Source of the DNA: Hyphomicrobiales bacterium
GTDB lineage: Bacteria > Pseudomonadota > Alphaproteobacteria > Rhizobiales > Rhizobiaceae
NCBI GenBank assembly: GCA_003577315.1
Contig: QEVK01000019.1
Location: forward strand, 62,001 to 126,000
Reading direction: 5' to 3'
Length of the DNA stretch: 64,000 nucleotides
The notes beneath the pieces were generated by a model. The model was given only the letters and a program-made list of their open reading frames with translations, was not told where the DNA came from and did not search any database. The position numbers and the translations under genes are program-made. Shown here piece by piece: positions 44,806 through 56,595 of the stretch (positions are counted from its first letter, which is position 1; every line of letters starts with the position of its first letter).

Positions 44806-45842
44806 CGGCGGCCGCTCCTCGGGCCGGTCGGGTTGCGGCCCCACGGGTTGGTGTTGGGCCGCGCGGGCGCTTCGGGCCGCCGCCCGCCCCCGCGGTCGCC
44901 CCATGGGCCGGAAGCCTCCGCGTCGGGGGCCTGCGTGTCGGGGGTCTGCGTGTCGGAGTCGCGCTGCGCGGAGCCGCCGCCACCGCCGCCGCCGAACTCG
45001 TGCGCCATGGCCTCGAGCGCGGCGATGCGGTTCTGCGTGTTGGGATGGGTGGAGAACAGATTGTCCATCCGCTCGCCCGACAGCGGGTTGATGATGAACA
45101 GATGCGCGGTCGCCGGGTTGCGCTCGGCGTCCGGGTTGTGGAGCGTCTGCGCCGAGCGCGCGATCTTGCCCAGCGCCGAGGCCAGCCACAGCGGCTGGTT
45201 GCAGATCTCGGCGCCGCGCCGGTCGGCGGCGTATTCGCGGGTGCGGCTGATCGCCATCTGCACGATCATCGCCGCCAGCGGCGCGACGATGATGGCGACC
45301 AGCACGCCGATGACGCCCAGCGGGTTGCCGTTGTTGCTGTCGCGGCTGCCGCCCATGAAGAAGGCGAAGTTGCCGAGCATGGAGATGGCGCCGGCCAGCG
45401 TCGCCGTGATCGTCATGGTCAGCGTGTCGCGGTTCTGGACGTGGGCGAGCTCGTGCGCCATCACGCCGGCCACCTCCTCCCGGCTCAGCCGTTGCAGCAG
45501 GCCGGTGGTGGCGGCCACGGCCGCGTTCCGGGGGTTGCGGCCGGTGGCGAAGGCGTTGGGCTGCGGCGTGTCGATCAGGTAGACGCGCGGCATCGGCAGG
45601 CCGGCGCGCCCGGCCAGCGCCTTGACGATGCCGTAGAACTCCGGCGCGCTGCGCTCGTCGACCTCGACGGCGCGGTGCATGCGCAGCACCATCTTGTCGC
45701 CGTTCCAGTAGCTGAACAGGTTCATGGCCGCCGCGATCGCGAAGGCGATGAGCATGCCGCTCTGCCCGCCGATCAGATAGCCCACGCCCATGAACAGCGC
45801 CGTCATCAGCGCCAGGAGCATTGCCGTGCGGATGACGTTCAT
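44802..45842 (-). CDS. htpX: Membrane zinc protease HtpX
   Basis: Inner-membrane metalloprotease of protein quality control. The 346-residue protein has two N-terminal membrane segments, the zinc motif HELAH at residues 130-134 ([15 protein letters not shown]), further hydrophobic segments ([40 protein letters not shown]) and the third ligand Glu in [15 protein letters not shown]. The [15 protein letters not shown] motif near the end is typical. It carries an unusual low-complexity C-terminal tail of about 60 residues (poly-Gly, then [14 protein letters not shown] repeats and Pro/Arg-rich sequence) beyond the E. coli length. It is divergent from the DUF1674 gene. Confidence 0.94.
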   Translation of the reverse strand: MNVIRTAMLLALMTALFMGVGYLIGGQSGMLIAFAIAAAMNLFSYWNGDKMVLRMHRAVEVDERSAPEFYGIVKALAGRAGLPMPRVYLIDTPQPNAFATGRNPRNAAVAATTGLLQRLSREEVAGVMAHELAHVQNRDTLTMTITATLAGAISMLGNFAFFMGGSRDSNNGNPLGVIGVLVAIIVAPLAAMIVQMAISRTREYAADRRGAEICNQPLWLASALGKIARSAQTLHNPDAERNPATAHLFIINPLSGERMDNLFSTHPNTQNRIAALEAMAHEFGGGGGGGSAQRDSDTQTPDTQAPDAEASGPWGDRGGGRRPEAPARPNTNPWGRNPTGPRSGRR

Positions 45843-45949
45843 CCGGGACTCCGTTTCGCTTGCCCGCGCGGCGGGTCGATCCCGCCGCAAAACGCCTATA
45901 TGATGGGAAGCAATCGCCGCCAATTCAACATTTCCCGCCGGAGAATCCG

Positions 45950-46168
45950 ATGAGCGCCGCCGAGACCGATCCCGCAGGCACGAAGCAGCAAGAGCAGCGC
46001 CGCCCGCTTTCGCCGGCCGCGCGGCGCGCGCTCGACGAGGCAAGGGCGCGCCGCGCCGAGGCGGCGGCCCGTGAGGCGGCTGCGCCGAAGGAAATCGGCG
46101 GCCGCGGCGGCAACGATCCCGCCCGCTACGGCGACTGGGAGATCAAGGGCATCGCCTGCGACTTCTGA
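45950..46168 (+). CDS. DUF1674 protein, SDHAF4-like succinate dehydrogenase assembly factor
   Basis: A 72-residue protein whose last 25 residues contain the hallmark [20 protein letters not shown] of DUF1674. In mitochondria the homologous SDHAF4 guards the flavinylated SDHA subunit before complex assembly, and the alphaproteobacterial protein probably does the same in the cytoplasm (inferred). The rest is a charged, Ala/Arg-rich helix. It begins 108 nt from htpX, divergently. Confidence 0.88.
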   Translation: MSAAETDPAGTKQQEQRRPLSPAARRALDEARARRAEAAAREAAAPKEIGGRGGNDPARYGDWEIKGIACDF

Positions 46169-46220
46169 GGCGCGCCGGCCGCTGGCGCCGGTGTCCGCGC
46201 CGTCTTGCCTCGGGCAGGAT

Positions 46221-46238
46221 ATAGGATTATTATCCTAT
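46221..46238. promoter_or_regulatory. Inverted repeat directly before the nuclease start codon
   Basis: ATAGGAT and ATCCTAT are inverted around TATT, ending two bases before the ATG at 46241. No Shine-Dalgarno is present, so the site may be an operator at a leaderless start or an RNA hairpin limiting translation. Confidence 0.45.
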
Positions 46239-46240
46239 TC

Positions 46241-46678
46241 ATGCCGTTTCCGTACCGATCCCTGTCGGGCCTCGCCCTGCTTGCCGCAGCCTGTCTGCCG
46301 GCGGCCACGGCGGAGCTGTTCCCGGGGCCCGTCGAGGCGCGGGTGCTGCGGGTCATCGACGGCGATACCTTCCTGGCCGAGGCGCTGGTGTGGCCGGGCC
46401 ACAGCGTCACGGTGTCGGTGCGCATCCGCGGCATCGACGCGCCCGAGATGCGCAGCCGCTGCGCGGCCGAGAAGGCGGCGGCGCGCCGGGCGCGCTCGGC
46501 GCTCGCCCGGCTCGTCGGCGACGGGCCGGTCAGCATCAGCGCCGTCGGCGGCGCCAAATATTACGGCCGCGTGCTCGCGGACGTGGCCGACGCGCGGGGC
46601 CGGCCCGTGGCGGCGGCGATGCTGCGCCTCGGCATGGCGCGGCCCTATGACGGCGGCCGGCGGGTATCCTTCTGCTAA
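46241..46678 (+). CDS. Thermonuclease (SNase)-family secreted protein
   Basis: The 145-residue protein has a signal peptide (RSLSGLALLAAACLPAATA) and an OB-fold SNase domain: ARVLRVIDGDTFLAEA holds the first catalytic Asp, VSVRIRGIDAPEMRSRCAAEKAAARRA the Arg and second Asp, and KYYGRVLADVADARGRPVAAAMLRLGMARPYDGG the second Arg region. It would cleave extracellular or periplasmic DNA or RNA. Catalytic residues appear intact, although the usual Glu of the DxxE segment should be checked by alignment. Confidence 0.87.
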   Translation: MPFPYRSLSGLALLAAACLPAATAELFPGPVEARVLRVIDGDTFLAEALVWPGHSVTVSVRIRGIDAPEMRSRCAAEKAAARRARSALARLVGDGPVSISAVGGAKYYGRVLADVADARGRPVAAAMLRLGMARPYDGGRRVSFC

Positions 46679-46881
46679 CCTTGTTGCGTCATTTCGGCCC
46701 GCAGCCGGCAAAATCCCGCGTCCCGGCCGCGCCCCGTTCATCTTTCCCCAACCAATAAAGGAGGAAAAAGGGCCGCGATTTCGGTGATACCGCGAGCGAG
46801 GGCGCGGCGAGCCAGCATTCCGGCCCGCAATCCGCATGTGCCTCGTCGTCGGCCCGACCGTGTTGCGAATGGAGACAGGCG

Positions 46882-48270
46882 ATGGCGACGAAGTCGGTAT
46901 TCCAGCGGGCCTTGCGGCGATTCGGCCGCGACCGGCGCGGCAACTACGCGATGATGACGGCGGTGCTGGCGCCGATGCTGCTGGTCGGCGTCGGCTACGG
47001 GCTCAACGTCGCCCAGATCTCGACCGCCCGCTCCAACCTGCTCGCCGCGCTCGACTCGGCCGTCACGTCGACGGCCCGCGACATCTCCATCGGCGTCATC
47101 AAGCCGGAGAACGCCGAGCCGATGATCGAGGCGTTCCTGGTCGCCAACGGTCGGCGCGCTTTCTCCGAAGGCGACCGCATCAAGCTCGACGAGGTCGTCG
47201 TCGACAGGTTCAGGAAGACCGTGATGGCGAAGGCGAGCGTGCGGGTCGACATGGTGTTCCCGCTGTTCGGGGCCTCCAACAAGCAGGTGCTGAGGACCGA
47301 ATCGGCGGCCATGTATTCCGACCGCAAGATCGAGGTCGCGATGATGCTCGACGTCACGGGGTCGATGAGGAAGTCGGGCAAGACCGACAAGATCGGCGAT
47401 CTCAAGAACGCGGCGACCATCGCGGTCGAGGCGTTGCTGTCGGGCAACAAGTACAGCCCGGACCGCATCCGCGTCGCGCTCGTGCCCTATGCCGCCTCCG
47501 TCAACGCCGGCGCGCTGGCCAAGGCGACGGTGTTCATAGAGGAAAAGAACGGGCCGAACCTGCCGCCGACCGGCTGGACGCCCCCGTCGAAGCGCAAGGA
47601 CAACTGCGCCACCGAGCGCAAGATGGAGAACGGTACGGCCGACCTTTCCGACGATGCGCCGGATTCCGAGCGCTGGAACAGCCAGACCAAGAAATACTAC
47701 AAGGCCCTGGTCAACCGCGACGAGCGTCTGGACAACGAAACGACGACCAAGTGCCCGGCCGCCGCCGTCGTGCCGCTGACCACCGACGAGGCGAAGCTGA
47801 AGAACGAGATCGCGTCGTTCGTCGCCGATGGCAACACGGGCGGCAGCATCGCCACGCAGTGGACCTACTACATGCTGTCGCCGAACTGGCGAAACGCGAT
47901 CACCGCCGCCGGGCTCGGCGCGGGGCCGGCCGATCCCGACCCCGACAAGCTCGCCAAGATCGCGATCCTGATGACCGACGGCGAATACAACCGCGCCTAT
48001 GCCGGCTCCAGCTCGAACATGACGACGAACGCCCAGAACAATGCCAAGAACCTGTGCGCGCGCATGAAGGCCGACGGCATCGAGGTCTTCACAATCGGCT
48101 TCGCCCTGCCCGCCAGCCAAAGTGCGGCATCGCGGACGACGCTGAAGAACTGCGCCTCGCCGGACACGCCGCTGACCAAGCATTTCTACGACGCCGCGAC
48201 CGGCGAGGAGCTGAAGAAGGCGTTCCAGGACATCGTGCGCAACATCGAGCGGCTGGCGCTGATCCGTTAA
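46882..48270 (+). CDS. TadE/TadG-like protein with von Willebrand factor A domain
   Basis: A 462-residue protein. A positively charged N-terminus and one membrane helix (RRGNYAMMTAVLAPMLLVGVGYGLNVAQI, residues 19-47) match the TadE/TadG pseudopilin start. A VWA domain begins at residue 150 with the metal site DVTGSM (D157) and later MTDGEYNRAYAG and EVFTIGFALP. TadG proteins are exported minor components of tight-adherence pilus systems. No other tad gene is in the window, so this is an orphan. The ATG at 46882 follows a GGAGA site. The 203-nt region upstream, after the nuclease gene, shows nothing I can support. Confidence 0.87.
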   Translation: MATKSVFQRALRRFGRDRRGNYAMMTAVLAPMLLVGVGYGLNVAQISTARSNLLAALDSAVTSTARDISIGVIKPENAEPMIEAFLVANGRRAFSEGDRIKLDEVVVDRFRKTVMAKASVRVDMVFPLFGASNKQVLRTESAAMYSDRKIEVAMMLDVTGSMRKSGKTDKIGDLKNAATIAVEALLSGNKYSPDRIRVALVPYAASVNAGALAKATVFIEEKNGPNLPPTGWTPPSKRKDNCATERKMENGTADLSDDAPDSERWNSQTKKYYKALVNRDERLDNETTTKCPAAAVVPLTTDEAKLKNEIASFVADGNTGGSIATQWTYYMLSPNWRNAITAAGLGAGPADPDPDKLAKIAILMTDGEYNRAYAGSSSNMTTNAQNNAKNLCARMKADGIEVFTIGFALPASQSAASRTTLKNCASPDTPLTKHFYDAATGEELKKAFQDIVRNIERLALIR

Positions 48271-48306
48271 CGGGCGGGAGCGGGTTTCCGCGGCCGGCCC
48301 GGCGGC

Positions 48307-48969
48307 TCAGCGGCTGCCGAAGATGGCGGAGCCGACGCGCACGCCGCTGGCGCCGAAGGCAATCGCGGTCTCGTAGTCGCCCGACATGCCCATCGACAGC
48401 TTGTCCACGCCCGCCTCGCGGGCGAGCCCGGCAAGCAGGGCGAAATGCGGGCCGGGGTTCTCGGTCGCGGGCGGGATCGCCATCAGCCCCTCTATGGAAA
48501 GCCCGTGGACCTCGCGGCAGCGGGCGACGAAGCTTGCGGCCTCGCGCGGGTCGATGCCGGCCTTCTGCGGCTCGAGCCCGGTGTTGACCTGCACGTAGAG
48601 GCGCGGGGCGCGGCCCTGCTTCGAAATCTCCTTCGCCAGCTCGGCGGCGATCTTCTCGCGGTCGACCGTCTCGATCACGTCGAACAGGGCGACGGCCTCC
48701 CTCGCCTTGTTGGATTGCAGCGGCCCGATCAGCCGCAATTCGATGTCGGGAAACCCGGCCTTCAGCGCCGGCCACTTGGCCGCCGCCTCCTGCACGCGGT
48801 TCTCGCCGAAGACGCGCTGGCCGGCCTCGATCACCGGGCGCACGGCGTCGGCGTCGAAGGTCTTCGACACCGCCACCAGCGTCACCGCGCCGGCTGGCCT
48901 GCCGGCCGCCTTCCGCGCCCGTTCGATATTGGCCCTGACCTCGGCCAGCCGCGACACCGCATCCGTCAT
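48307..48969 (-). CDS. YggS-family pyridoxal phosphate homeostasis protein
   Basis: The 220-residue alanine-racemase-like TIM-barrel protein binds PLP through K36 (LVAVSKTF) and helps regulate free PLP and amino acid balance. Family motifs GENRVQEAAAKWPAL, LRLIGPLQSNKAREAV, LYVQVNTGLEPQKAGID, GLMAIPP, LSMGMSGDYETAIAFGASGVRVGSAIFG are all present. The ATG at 48969 gives the standard start; an upstream in-frame ATG at 48999 is less likely. It is divergent from leuS with 90 nt between. Confidence 0.94.
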   Translation of the reverse strand: MTDAVSRLAEVRANIERARKAAGRPAGAVTLVAVSKTFDADAVRPVIEAGQRVFGENRVQEAAAKWPALKAGFPDIELRLIGPLQSNKAREAVALFDVIETVDREKIAAELAKEISKQGRAPRLYVQVNTGLEPQKAGIDPREAASFVARCREVHGLSIEGLMAIPPATENPGPHFALLAGLAREAGVDKLSMGMSGDYETAIAFGASGVRVGSAIFGSR

Positions 48970-49059
48970 TTGACCCTCCGGAGTTGACGCCCCCGGCAAA
49001 CCATGGTGAAGGTCCGGCCGGCGAATTTCCGCATCCGTTCTTTAAGTGAAAAAGCGGTC

Positions 49060-51673
<2,614 letters not shown>

Positions 51674-51687
<14 letters not shown>

Positions 51688-52243
51688 CACGGTGCGCGCC
51701 GGCGCGGTTCTCCTGTCCCGCCGGGCGGTCGTCGCCGCGGCGGCGACGCTGGCGCTCGGCCTGGCCGCCGGCTGCACGGCGCGGCCCCTCTATGGCGAGC
51801 TCGCGCCGGCCGGCGCGCCCGGCGGTGCGGGCGCCGCGCGGCACGCCGCCGTCGACATCCCGCCCGCCGGCGACCGCGTCGGCCAGGAGCTGCGCAACCA
51901 TCTGATCTTCCTGCTCGGCGGCGGCCAGGGGCGTCCGGTGCAGCCGGCATACCGGCTCGATCTTGCCACGACCGCCTCCGAATCGGTCTCCGCCACCGTC
52001 AACACCGGCCGCGTCAGCCTGGAGCCGACCGCCGGCATCATGTCGGTCAGCACCGCCTACACCCTGACCGAGATCGCGACCGGCCGGGTGGTTTCGGCCG
52101 GCACCCGCGCCGTGCAGGCGCCCTACGACATCCCGGCGCAGGATTTCGCGGCCGCGCGCGCCGTCCGCGACGCGGAAAACCGCGCCGCGCGCGAGCTTGC
52201 CGAGCTGCTGCGCCTCGTGGTGGCGCAGGCGCTGGAGCGGTAG
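51674..52243 (+). CDS. lptE: LPS assembly lipoprotein LptE
   Basis: Outer-membrane lipoprotein that, with LptD, inserts lipopolysaccharide. The 189-residue protein has a signal with lipobox [12 protein letters not shown] (C34) and the alphaproteobacterial LptE pattern: [66 protein letters not shown] and [25 protein letters not shown]. It overlaps leuS, as in many relatives. In most relatives holA (DNA polymerase III delta) follows; here a convergent aldolase gene comes instead. Confidence 0.9.
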
Positions 52244-52256
52244 GACGGCCGCGGGA

Positions 52257-52278
52257 CGGCCTGCCGCGCGGCAGGCCG
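52257..52278. terminator. 22-bp perfect palindrome between lptE and the aldolase gene
   Basis: A perfect 22-nt palindrome (centre GCCGCGCGGC) lies 14 nt after lptE and 15 nt before the aldolase stop on the other strand. It would form a strong stem on either transcript. No T-run follows, so its efficiency as a terminator is uncertain. Confidence 0.5.
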
Positions 52279-52292
52279 CAGGGCTGTACGGC

Positions 52293-52946
52293 TCAGGCGA
52301 TCTTCTGTCCGGTCTTGGCCCAGTCGGCGAGGAAGGCGTCGAGCCCCTTGTCGGTCAGCGGGTGCTTGACGAGGGCCTTGAGCGTCGCCGGCGGCACGGT
52401 GACGACGTCGGCGCCGATCAGCGCGGCCTGCTTGACGTGGTTGACCGTGCGCACGGAGGCGGCGAGCACCTCGGTGCCGAAATCGTAGTTGTCGTAGATC
52501 TGCCTGATCTCGGCGATCAGCTCCATGCCGTCGAGGCCGATGTCGTCGACCCGGCCGATGAAGGGCGAGATGAAGGCCGCGCCCGCCTTGGCCGCCAGCA
52601 GCGCCTGGTTGGCCGAGAAGCACAGCGTGACGTTGACCTTCCTGCCCTGCGCCGTCAGCGCCCGGCAGGCCTTCAGCCCGTCGAAGGTCATCGGCACCTT
52701 GATGCAGACATTGTCGGCGAGCCCGCCGAGGAAGGCGGCCTCGCGCATCATGCCGTCATAGTCGGTCGCCACCACCTCGGCCGAGACCGGGCCGGCGACG
52801 ATCGAGCAGATTTCCCGGGTGACGTCGGCGATGCTGCCGCCCGACTTCAGGATCAGCGAGGGATTGGTGGTGACGCCGTCGACGAGGCCGAGCTCCGACA
52901 GCTCGCGGATCTCCTTGACGTCCGCGCTATCGACGAAGAACTTCAT
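52293..52946 (-). CDS. Transaldolase/fructose-6-phosphate aldolase family protein
   Basis: The 217-residue TIM-barrel enzyme opens [32 protein letters not shown], with the conserved Asp and TNPS motif. The Schiff-base lysine is in [16 protein letters not shown], and [34 protein letters not shown] follows. The short length places it in the TalC/FSA subgroup, which transfers dihydroxyacetone units or cleaves fructose 6-phosphate. It is divergent from priA, a neighbour arrangement common in rhizobia. Transaldolase versus FSA activity cannot be settled by eye. Confidence 0.93.
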   Translation of the reverse strand: MKFFVDSADVKEIRELSELGLVDGVTTNPSLILKSGGSIADVTREICSIVAGPVSAEVVATDYDGMMREAAFLGGLADNVCIKVPMTFDGLKACRALTAQGRKVNVTLCFSANQALLAAKAGAAFISPFIGRVDDIGLDGMELIAEIRQIYDNYDFGTEVLAASVRTVNHVKQAALIGADVVTVPPATLKALVKHPLTDKGLDAFLADWAKTGQKIA

Positions 52947-53050
52947 GGCTTTCTTCCCTGGTTCTAGGGTCCGGTGTATCGGGCGGCCCTCGGCGCGCCC
53001 TCGTTCGTTCCGTCTTGCTCTAGCGCAGGAAGCAGGCAAGGTCACGTCCG

Positions 53051-55231
53051 ATGAACGAAGATTCGGCAAGCCCGCGCGTCGTGCCGGTGCTGGTGCCCAC
53101 ACCGGCGGAGCGGCCCTATTCCTACATCCTTCCCGACGGCATGACGGCCGGGGCCGGGACGATCGTGCGCGTGCCGCTGGGACCGCGCGAGGTCGCCGGC
53201 ATCGTGTGGGACGGCGAGACCGACATGGTGGACCCGGGGAAGCTCAGGCCCGTCAGCCAGGTGTTCGACTGCCCGCCGCTCGGGGAGGACGCGCGCCGCT
53301 TCGTCGACTGGGTGGCGGGCTGGACGCTCTCGGCCCCCGGCATGGTGGCGCGCATGTTCCTGCGCGCGCCGGCCGCCTTCGACCCCGAGCCGATGCTGGA
53401 GGGCCTGCGCTTTTGCGGCGGCGCGCCGGACCGCGTGACGGACGCGCGCAAAAGGGTGCTGGAGCTGGCGCGCGACGGCATGGCCTGGACGCGCTCGGGC
53501 CTGGCGCATGCGGCCGGCGTGTCGTCGACCGTCGTCGACGGGCTCGTCGCGCAGGGGCTGTTCGAGAAGGTTGCGATCCCGCCGCGGCCGGTCGCGGCCG
53601 CGCCCGACCCGGGCTATGCGCGGCCCTCGCTGTCGCGGGACCAGGAAGCGGCGGCGCGGACGCTGCGCGAAAAGGTCGGCGCCGGCTTCTCGGTCACGCT
53701 CCTCGACGGCGTCACCGGCTCGGGCAAGACCGAGGTCTATCTCGAGGCGGTGGCGGCGGCGCTGGAGGCCGGGCGGCAGGTGCTGGTGCTGGTGCCGGAG
53801 ATCGCGCTCACCGCCGCCTTCCTCGAGCGCTTCCAGGACCGCTTCGGGGCGAAGCCCGCCGAATGGCATTCCGACCTGTCGCCCAGGATGCGCGAGCGCG
53901 TGTGGCGGCAGGTGGCGGAAGGCCGGGTGCGGGTGGTGGCGGGCGCGCGCTCGGCGCTGTTCCTGCCGTTTCGCGAGCTGGGGCTGATCGCCGTCGACGA
54001 GGAGCACGACCCCGCCTACAAGCAGGAGGACCGCGTCTTCTACAACGCCCGCGACATGGCGGTGGTGCGCGGCCGCATCGGCGGCTTCCCCGTGGTGCTG
54101 GCCTCGGCCACGCCCTCGGTCGAGACCCGCGTCAACGCGATGCAGGGCCGCTACGGCCGCGTCGTGCTGCCGGCCCGCTATGCCGAGGCCGCCATGCCCG
54201 ACCTTCACGCCGTCGACATGCGCCGGCACCCGCCGGCGCGGGGCGGCTTTCTGTCCCCCGTCCTTTTGGGCGAGGTGGAGAAGACCGTCGCCCGCAAGGA
54301 ACAGGCGCTGCTCTTCCTCAACCGGCGCGGCTATGCGCCGCTGACCTTGTGCCGCGCCTGCGGCCACCGCTTCCAGTGCCCGGACTGCTCGGGCTGGCTG
54401 GTCGAGCATCGCTTCCGCGGCCAGCTCGTGTGTCACCATTGCGGCCATCGCGAGGCGAAGCCCGAGGCCTGCCCGGCCTGCGGCACGCTCGACCACCTCG
54501 TCGCCTGCGGCCCCGGCGTGGAGCGCATCGCCGAGGAGGTGGCGGCGCGTTTCCCCGACGCGCGGGTGATCGTGCTGTCCTCGGACCTTGCCGGCGGGGT
54601 CAAGCGCCTGCGGCTGGAGCTTCAGGCCATCGCCGACGGCGAGGCCGACATCGTGGTCGGCACCCAGCTCGTCGCCAAGGGCCACAACTTCCCCAGCATG
54701 ACGCTGGTGGGCGTGGTCGACGCCGATATCGGGCTCGCCAACGGCGATCCGCGCGCGGCCGAGCGCACCTTCCAGCTGCTCTCGCAGGTGACCGGCCGGG
54801 CCGGCCGCACCGGCAGGAAGAGCCTCGGCCTGATCCAGACCTACCAGCCCGACCACCCGGTGATGCGCGCCATCGTCTCCGGCGACGCCGAGGCGTTCTA
54901 CGAGCAGGAGATCGCGGCGCGCGAGCGCGCCAGGCTGCCGCCCTTCGGCCGGCTGGCGGCGATCATCGTCAGCGCGGCGGGCCGCGCGGAGGCGGAAGGC
55001 CATGCCCGCGCGCTGCGCCGCGCCGCGCCGCAGGCCGCCGACATCCTGGTGCTGGGACCGGCAGAGGCGCCGCTGGCGCTGGTGGCCGGCCGCCACCGCT
55101 TCCGCCTGCTGGTCCACGGCGAGCGCGGCTCCGGCCTCCAGACCTTCCTGCGCGCGCTGCTCAAGGCTGGGCCGCCGCCGCGCGGCTCGGTGCGCGTGCA
55201 GGTCGACATCGACCCGCAGAGCTTCGTGTGA
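53051..55231 (+). CDS. priA: Primosomal replication restart helicase PriA
   Basis: A 726-residue superfamily 2 helicase that reloads the replicative helicase at stalled forks. The N-terminal DNA-binding domain ([33 protein letters not shown]) is followed by Walker [23 protein letters not shown] in [19 protein letters not shown], and the zinc-binding cysteine clusters ([36 protein letters not shown]). Helicase motifs [15 protein letters not shown] and [13 protein letters not shown] complete it. Length and order are canonical. Confidence 0.96.
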   Translation: MNEDSASPRVVPVLVPTPAERPYSYILPDGMTAGAGTIVRVPLGPREVAGIVWDGETDMVDPGKLRPVSQVFDCPPLGEDARRFVDWVAGWTLSAPGMVARMFLRAPAAFDPEPMLEGLRFCGGAPDRVTDARKRVLELARDGMAWTRSGLAHAAGVSSTVVDGLVAQGLFEKVAIPPRPVAAAPDPGYARPSLSRDQEAAARTLREKVGAGFSVTLLDGVTGSGKTEVYLEAVAAALEAGRQVLVLVPEIALTAAFLERFQDRFGAKPAEWHSDLSPRMRERVWRQVAEGRVRVVAGARSALFLPFRELGLIAVDEEHDPAYKQEDRVFYNARDMAVVRGRIGGFPVVLASATPSVETRVNAMQGRYGRVVLPARYAEAAMPDLHAVDMRRHPPARGGFLSPVLLGEVEKTVARKEQALLFLNRRGYAPLTLCRACGHRFQCPDCSGWLVEHRFRGQLVCHHCGHREAKPEACPACGTLDHLVACGPGVERIAEEVAARFPDARVIVLSSDLAGGVKRLRLELQAIADGEADIVVGTQLVAKGHNFPSMTLVGVVDADIGLANGDPRAAERTFQLLSQVTGRAGRTGRKSLGLIQTYQPDHPVMRAIVSGDAEAFYEQEIAARERARLPPFGRLAAIIVSAAGRAEAEGHARALRRAAPQAADILVLGPAEAPLALVAGRHRFRLLVHGERGSGLQTFLRALLKAGPPPRGSVRVQVDIDPQSFV

Positions 55232-55389
55232 AGGGTCGCGGCGGCGGCTTCCCGCGGACGCCCCTCCCGCAAGCCTTTTCACGCTTGCGCGGCCGGTCCG
55301 GCGCGGGCGCGCCGCGCAATGAAGGCGCGCCCGCGACACGGCGTTTGGCTTAAGCTAATCTGCGCGCCGATTCGTTTGGAGGGGATGTC

Positions 55390-55785
55390 ATGGAGCTCGC
55401 CTTTCCGTGGCCGGTCAGCCAGGGCGAGTGGCTCGCCTGGTCGAGCGCGGCGGTCACCGCGCTGTGGGGGCTCGTCTTGCTGCTCGCCCCGCGGCTCTCG
55501 ATGCGCGCCCTGCGGCTGCAGGCCGTCCCCGACCATCCCGAGGCGGTCGGCGAGGTCCGCGCCACGCTCGGCGGTTTCCATCTCGGCGTCGGCCTGTCGG
55601 CGATCCTGTTCGCCCAGCCGCTGATCTATCTGGCGCTCGGCCTGTGCTGGGCGCTCGCCGCCTTCGGCCGCTTCGTGTCCATGCTGTCCGACGACGGTAA
55701 CAACCCCTACAACTGGGTCCGGCTGGCCATCGAGGGCGTGCTCGGCGCGCTGGCGCTCGCCTTCGCGCTCGGTTTCGTGGCCTGA
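55390..55785 (+). CDS. Four-helix membrane protein (DUF4345-like)
   Basis: A 131-residue protein with about four membrane segments. The central sequence ALRLQAVPDHPEAVGEVRATLGGFHLGVGLSAILFAQPLIYLALGLCWALAAFGRFVSML resembles DUF4345/YqjF-type small membrane proteins. Function unknown. The ATG at 55390 has a strong GGAGGGG site at close spacing. It lies alone between priA and the ATP synthase operon, 158 nt after priA. Confidence 0.7.
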   Translation: MELAFPWPVSQGEWLAWSSAAVTALWGLVLLLAPRLSMRALRLQAVPDHPEAVGEVRATLGGFHLGVGLSAILFAQPLIYLALGLCWALAAFGRFVSMLSDDGNNPYNWVRLAIEGVLGALALAFALGFVA

Positions 55786-55867
55786 TCCCGCGCCGGGGCG
55801 CGGGTCCGGCCGCCGCAGCCTTTCGCCCTCTGCGGCAAAACTCCGCAAATCCCTGCGCTTCGCCGTG

Positions 55868-55896
55868 TTGCGAGTCGGGGAAGCCTGTGCTAGACG
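55868..55896 (+). promoter_or_regulatory. Possible promoter of the ATP synthase operon
   Basis: TTGCGA (55868-55873) with a TAGACG-like -10 about 17 nt on, in the 249-nt spacer before atpH. The leader of about 130 nt that follows is comparatively AT-rich. The -10 is a weak match and other starts are possible. Confidence 0.3.
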
Positions 55897-56034
55897 GCAA
55901 GCGACTTTTGGCCGGGGGCGGGTTTCACCCAGCGTTCCGGTCGGGGGAAAATCAACAAGGTCAAAGATTTAGCCAGAGTTAAACGCTCCAGCCCCAAATC
56001 TTGCGGCCTGTCAGGCAGAGAGAAAAGACGGTCC

Positions 56035-56595
56035 GTGGCACAGTCTGGCTCGATCATCTCCGCAGTGGCTGAACGCTATGCGGGCTCGCTCTACGAACTT
56101 GCAGCCGAATCGAAGGCCGTCGCCAAAGTCGAGGAAGACCTTTCCCGCTTCGAGGCGCTGCTTTCCGGCTCCGACGACCTGAAGCGGCTGATCGAAAGCC
56201 CGGTCTTCTCGGCCGAGGACCAGCTCAAGGCGATCTCGGCCGTCGCCGACAAGGCCGGGATCGGCGGCCTGACCGGCAACTTCCTGCGCGTCGTCGCCAG
56301 GAACCGCCGCCTGTTCGCCATCCCCGGCATCATCCGCGCCTTCCGCCGCATCGCCGCCGAGGCGCGCGGCGAGGTCGAGGCGCAGGTGGTCTGCGCGCAT
56401 GCGCTCACCGCCGCGCAGCAGACGGAACTGAAGGCGGCGCTCAAGGCCGTCGCCGGCAAGGACGTGGCGATCGCCCTGACGGTGGACCCGTCGCTTCTCG
56501 GCGGCCTCGTGGTGCGGATGGGTTCGCGCCAGATCGACACGTCGCTCAAGACTAAACTCGCTTCGCTCAAGCTCGCACTGAAAGAGGTCGGCTGA
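56035..56595 (+). CDS. atpH: ATP synthase F1 delta subunit
   Basis: Peripheral-stalk subunit that joins the F1 alpha subunits to the b subunits. The 186-residue protein shows the N-terminal helical domain ([33 protein letters not shown]) and the C-terminal [35 protein letters not shown] signature. The start is a GTG at 56035 after AGAGAGAAAAGACG. First gene of atpHAGDC; the F0 genes are not in this window, as is usual for alphaproteobacteria, where they lie in a separate operon. Its stop overlaps the atpA ATG by one base. Confidence 0.95.
   Translation: MAQSGSIISAVAERYAGSLYELAAESKAVAKVEEDLSRFEALLSGSDDLKRLIESPVFSAEDQLKAISAVADKAGIGGLTGNFLRVVARNRRLFAIPGIIRAFRRIAAEARGEVEAQVVCAHALTAAQQTELKAALKAVAGKDVAIALTVDPSLLGGLVVRMGSRQIDTSLKTKLASLKLALKEVG

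Noticed and set aside
46679-46881. Possible small RNA or gene between the nuclease and the VWA gene
   Set aside because: Only a short AT-rich patch near 46750 is visible; no promoter-terminator pair or coding signal supports a gene.
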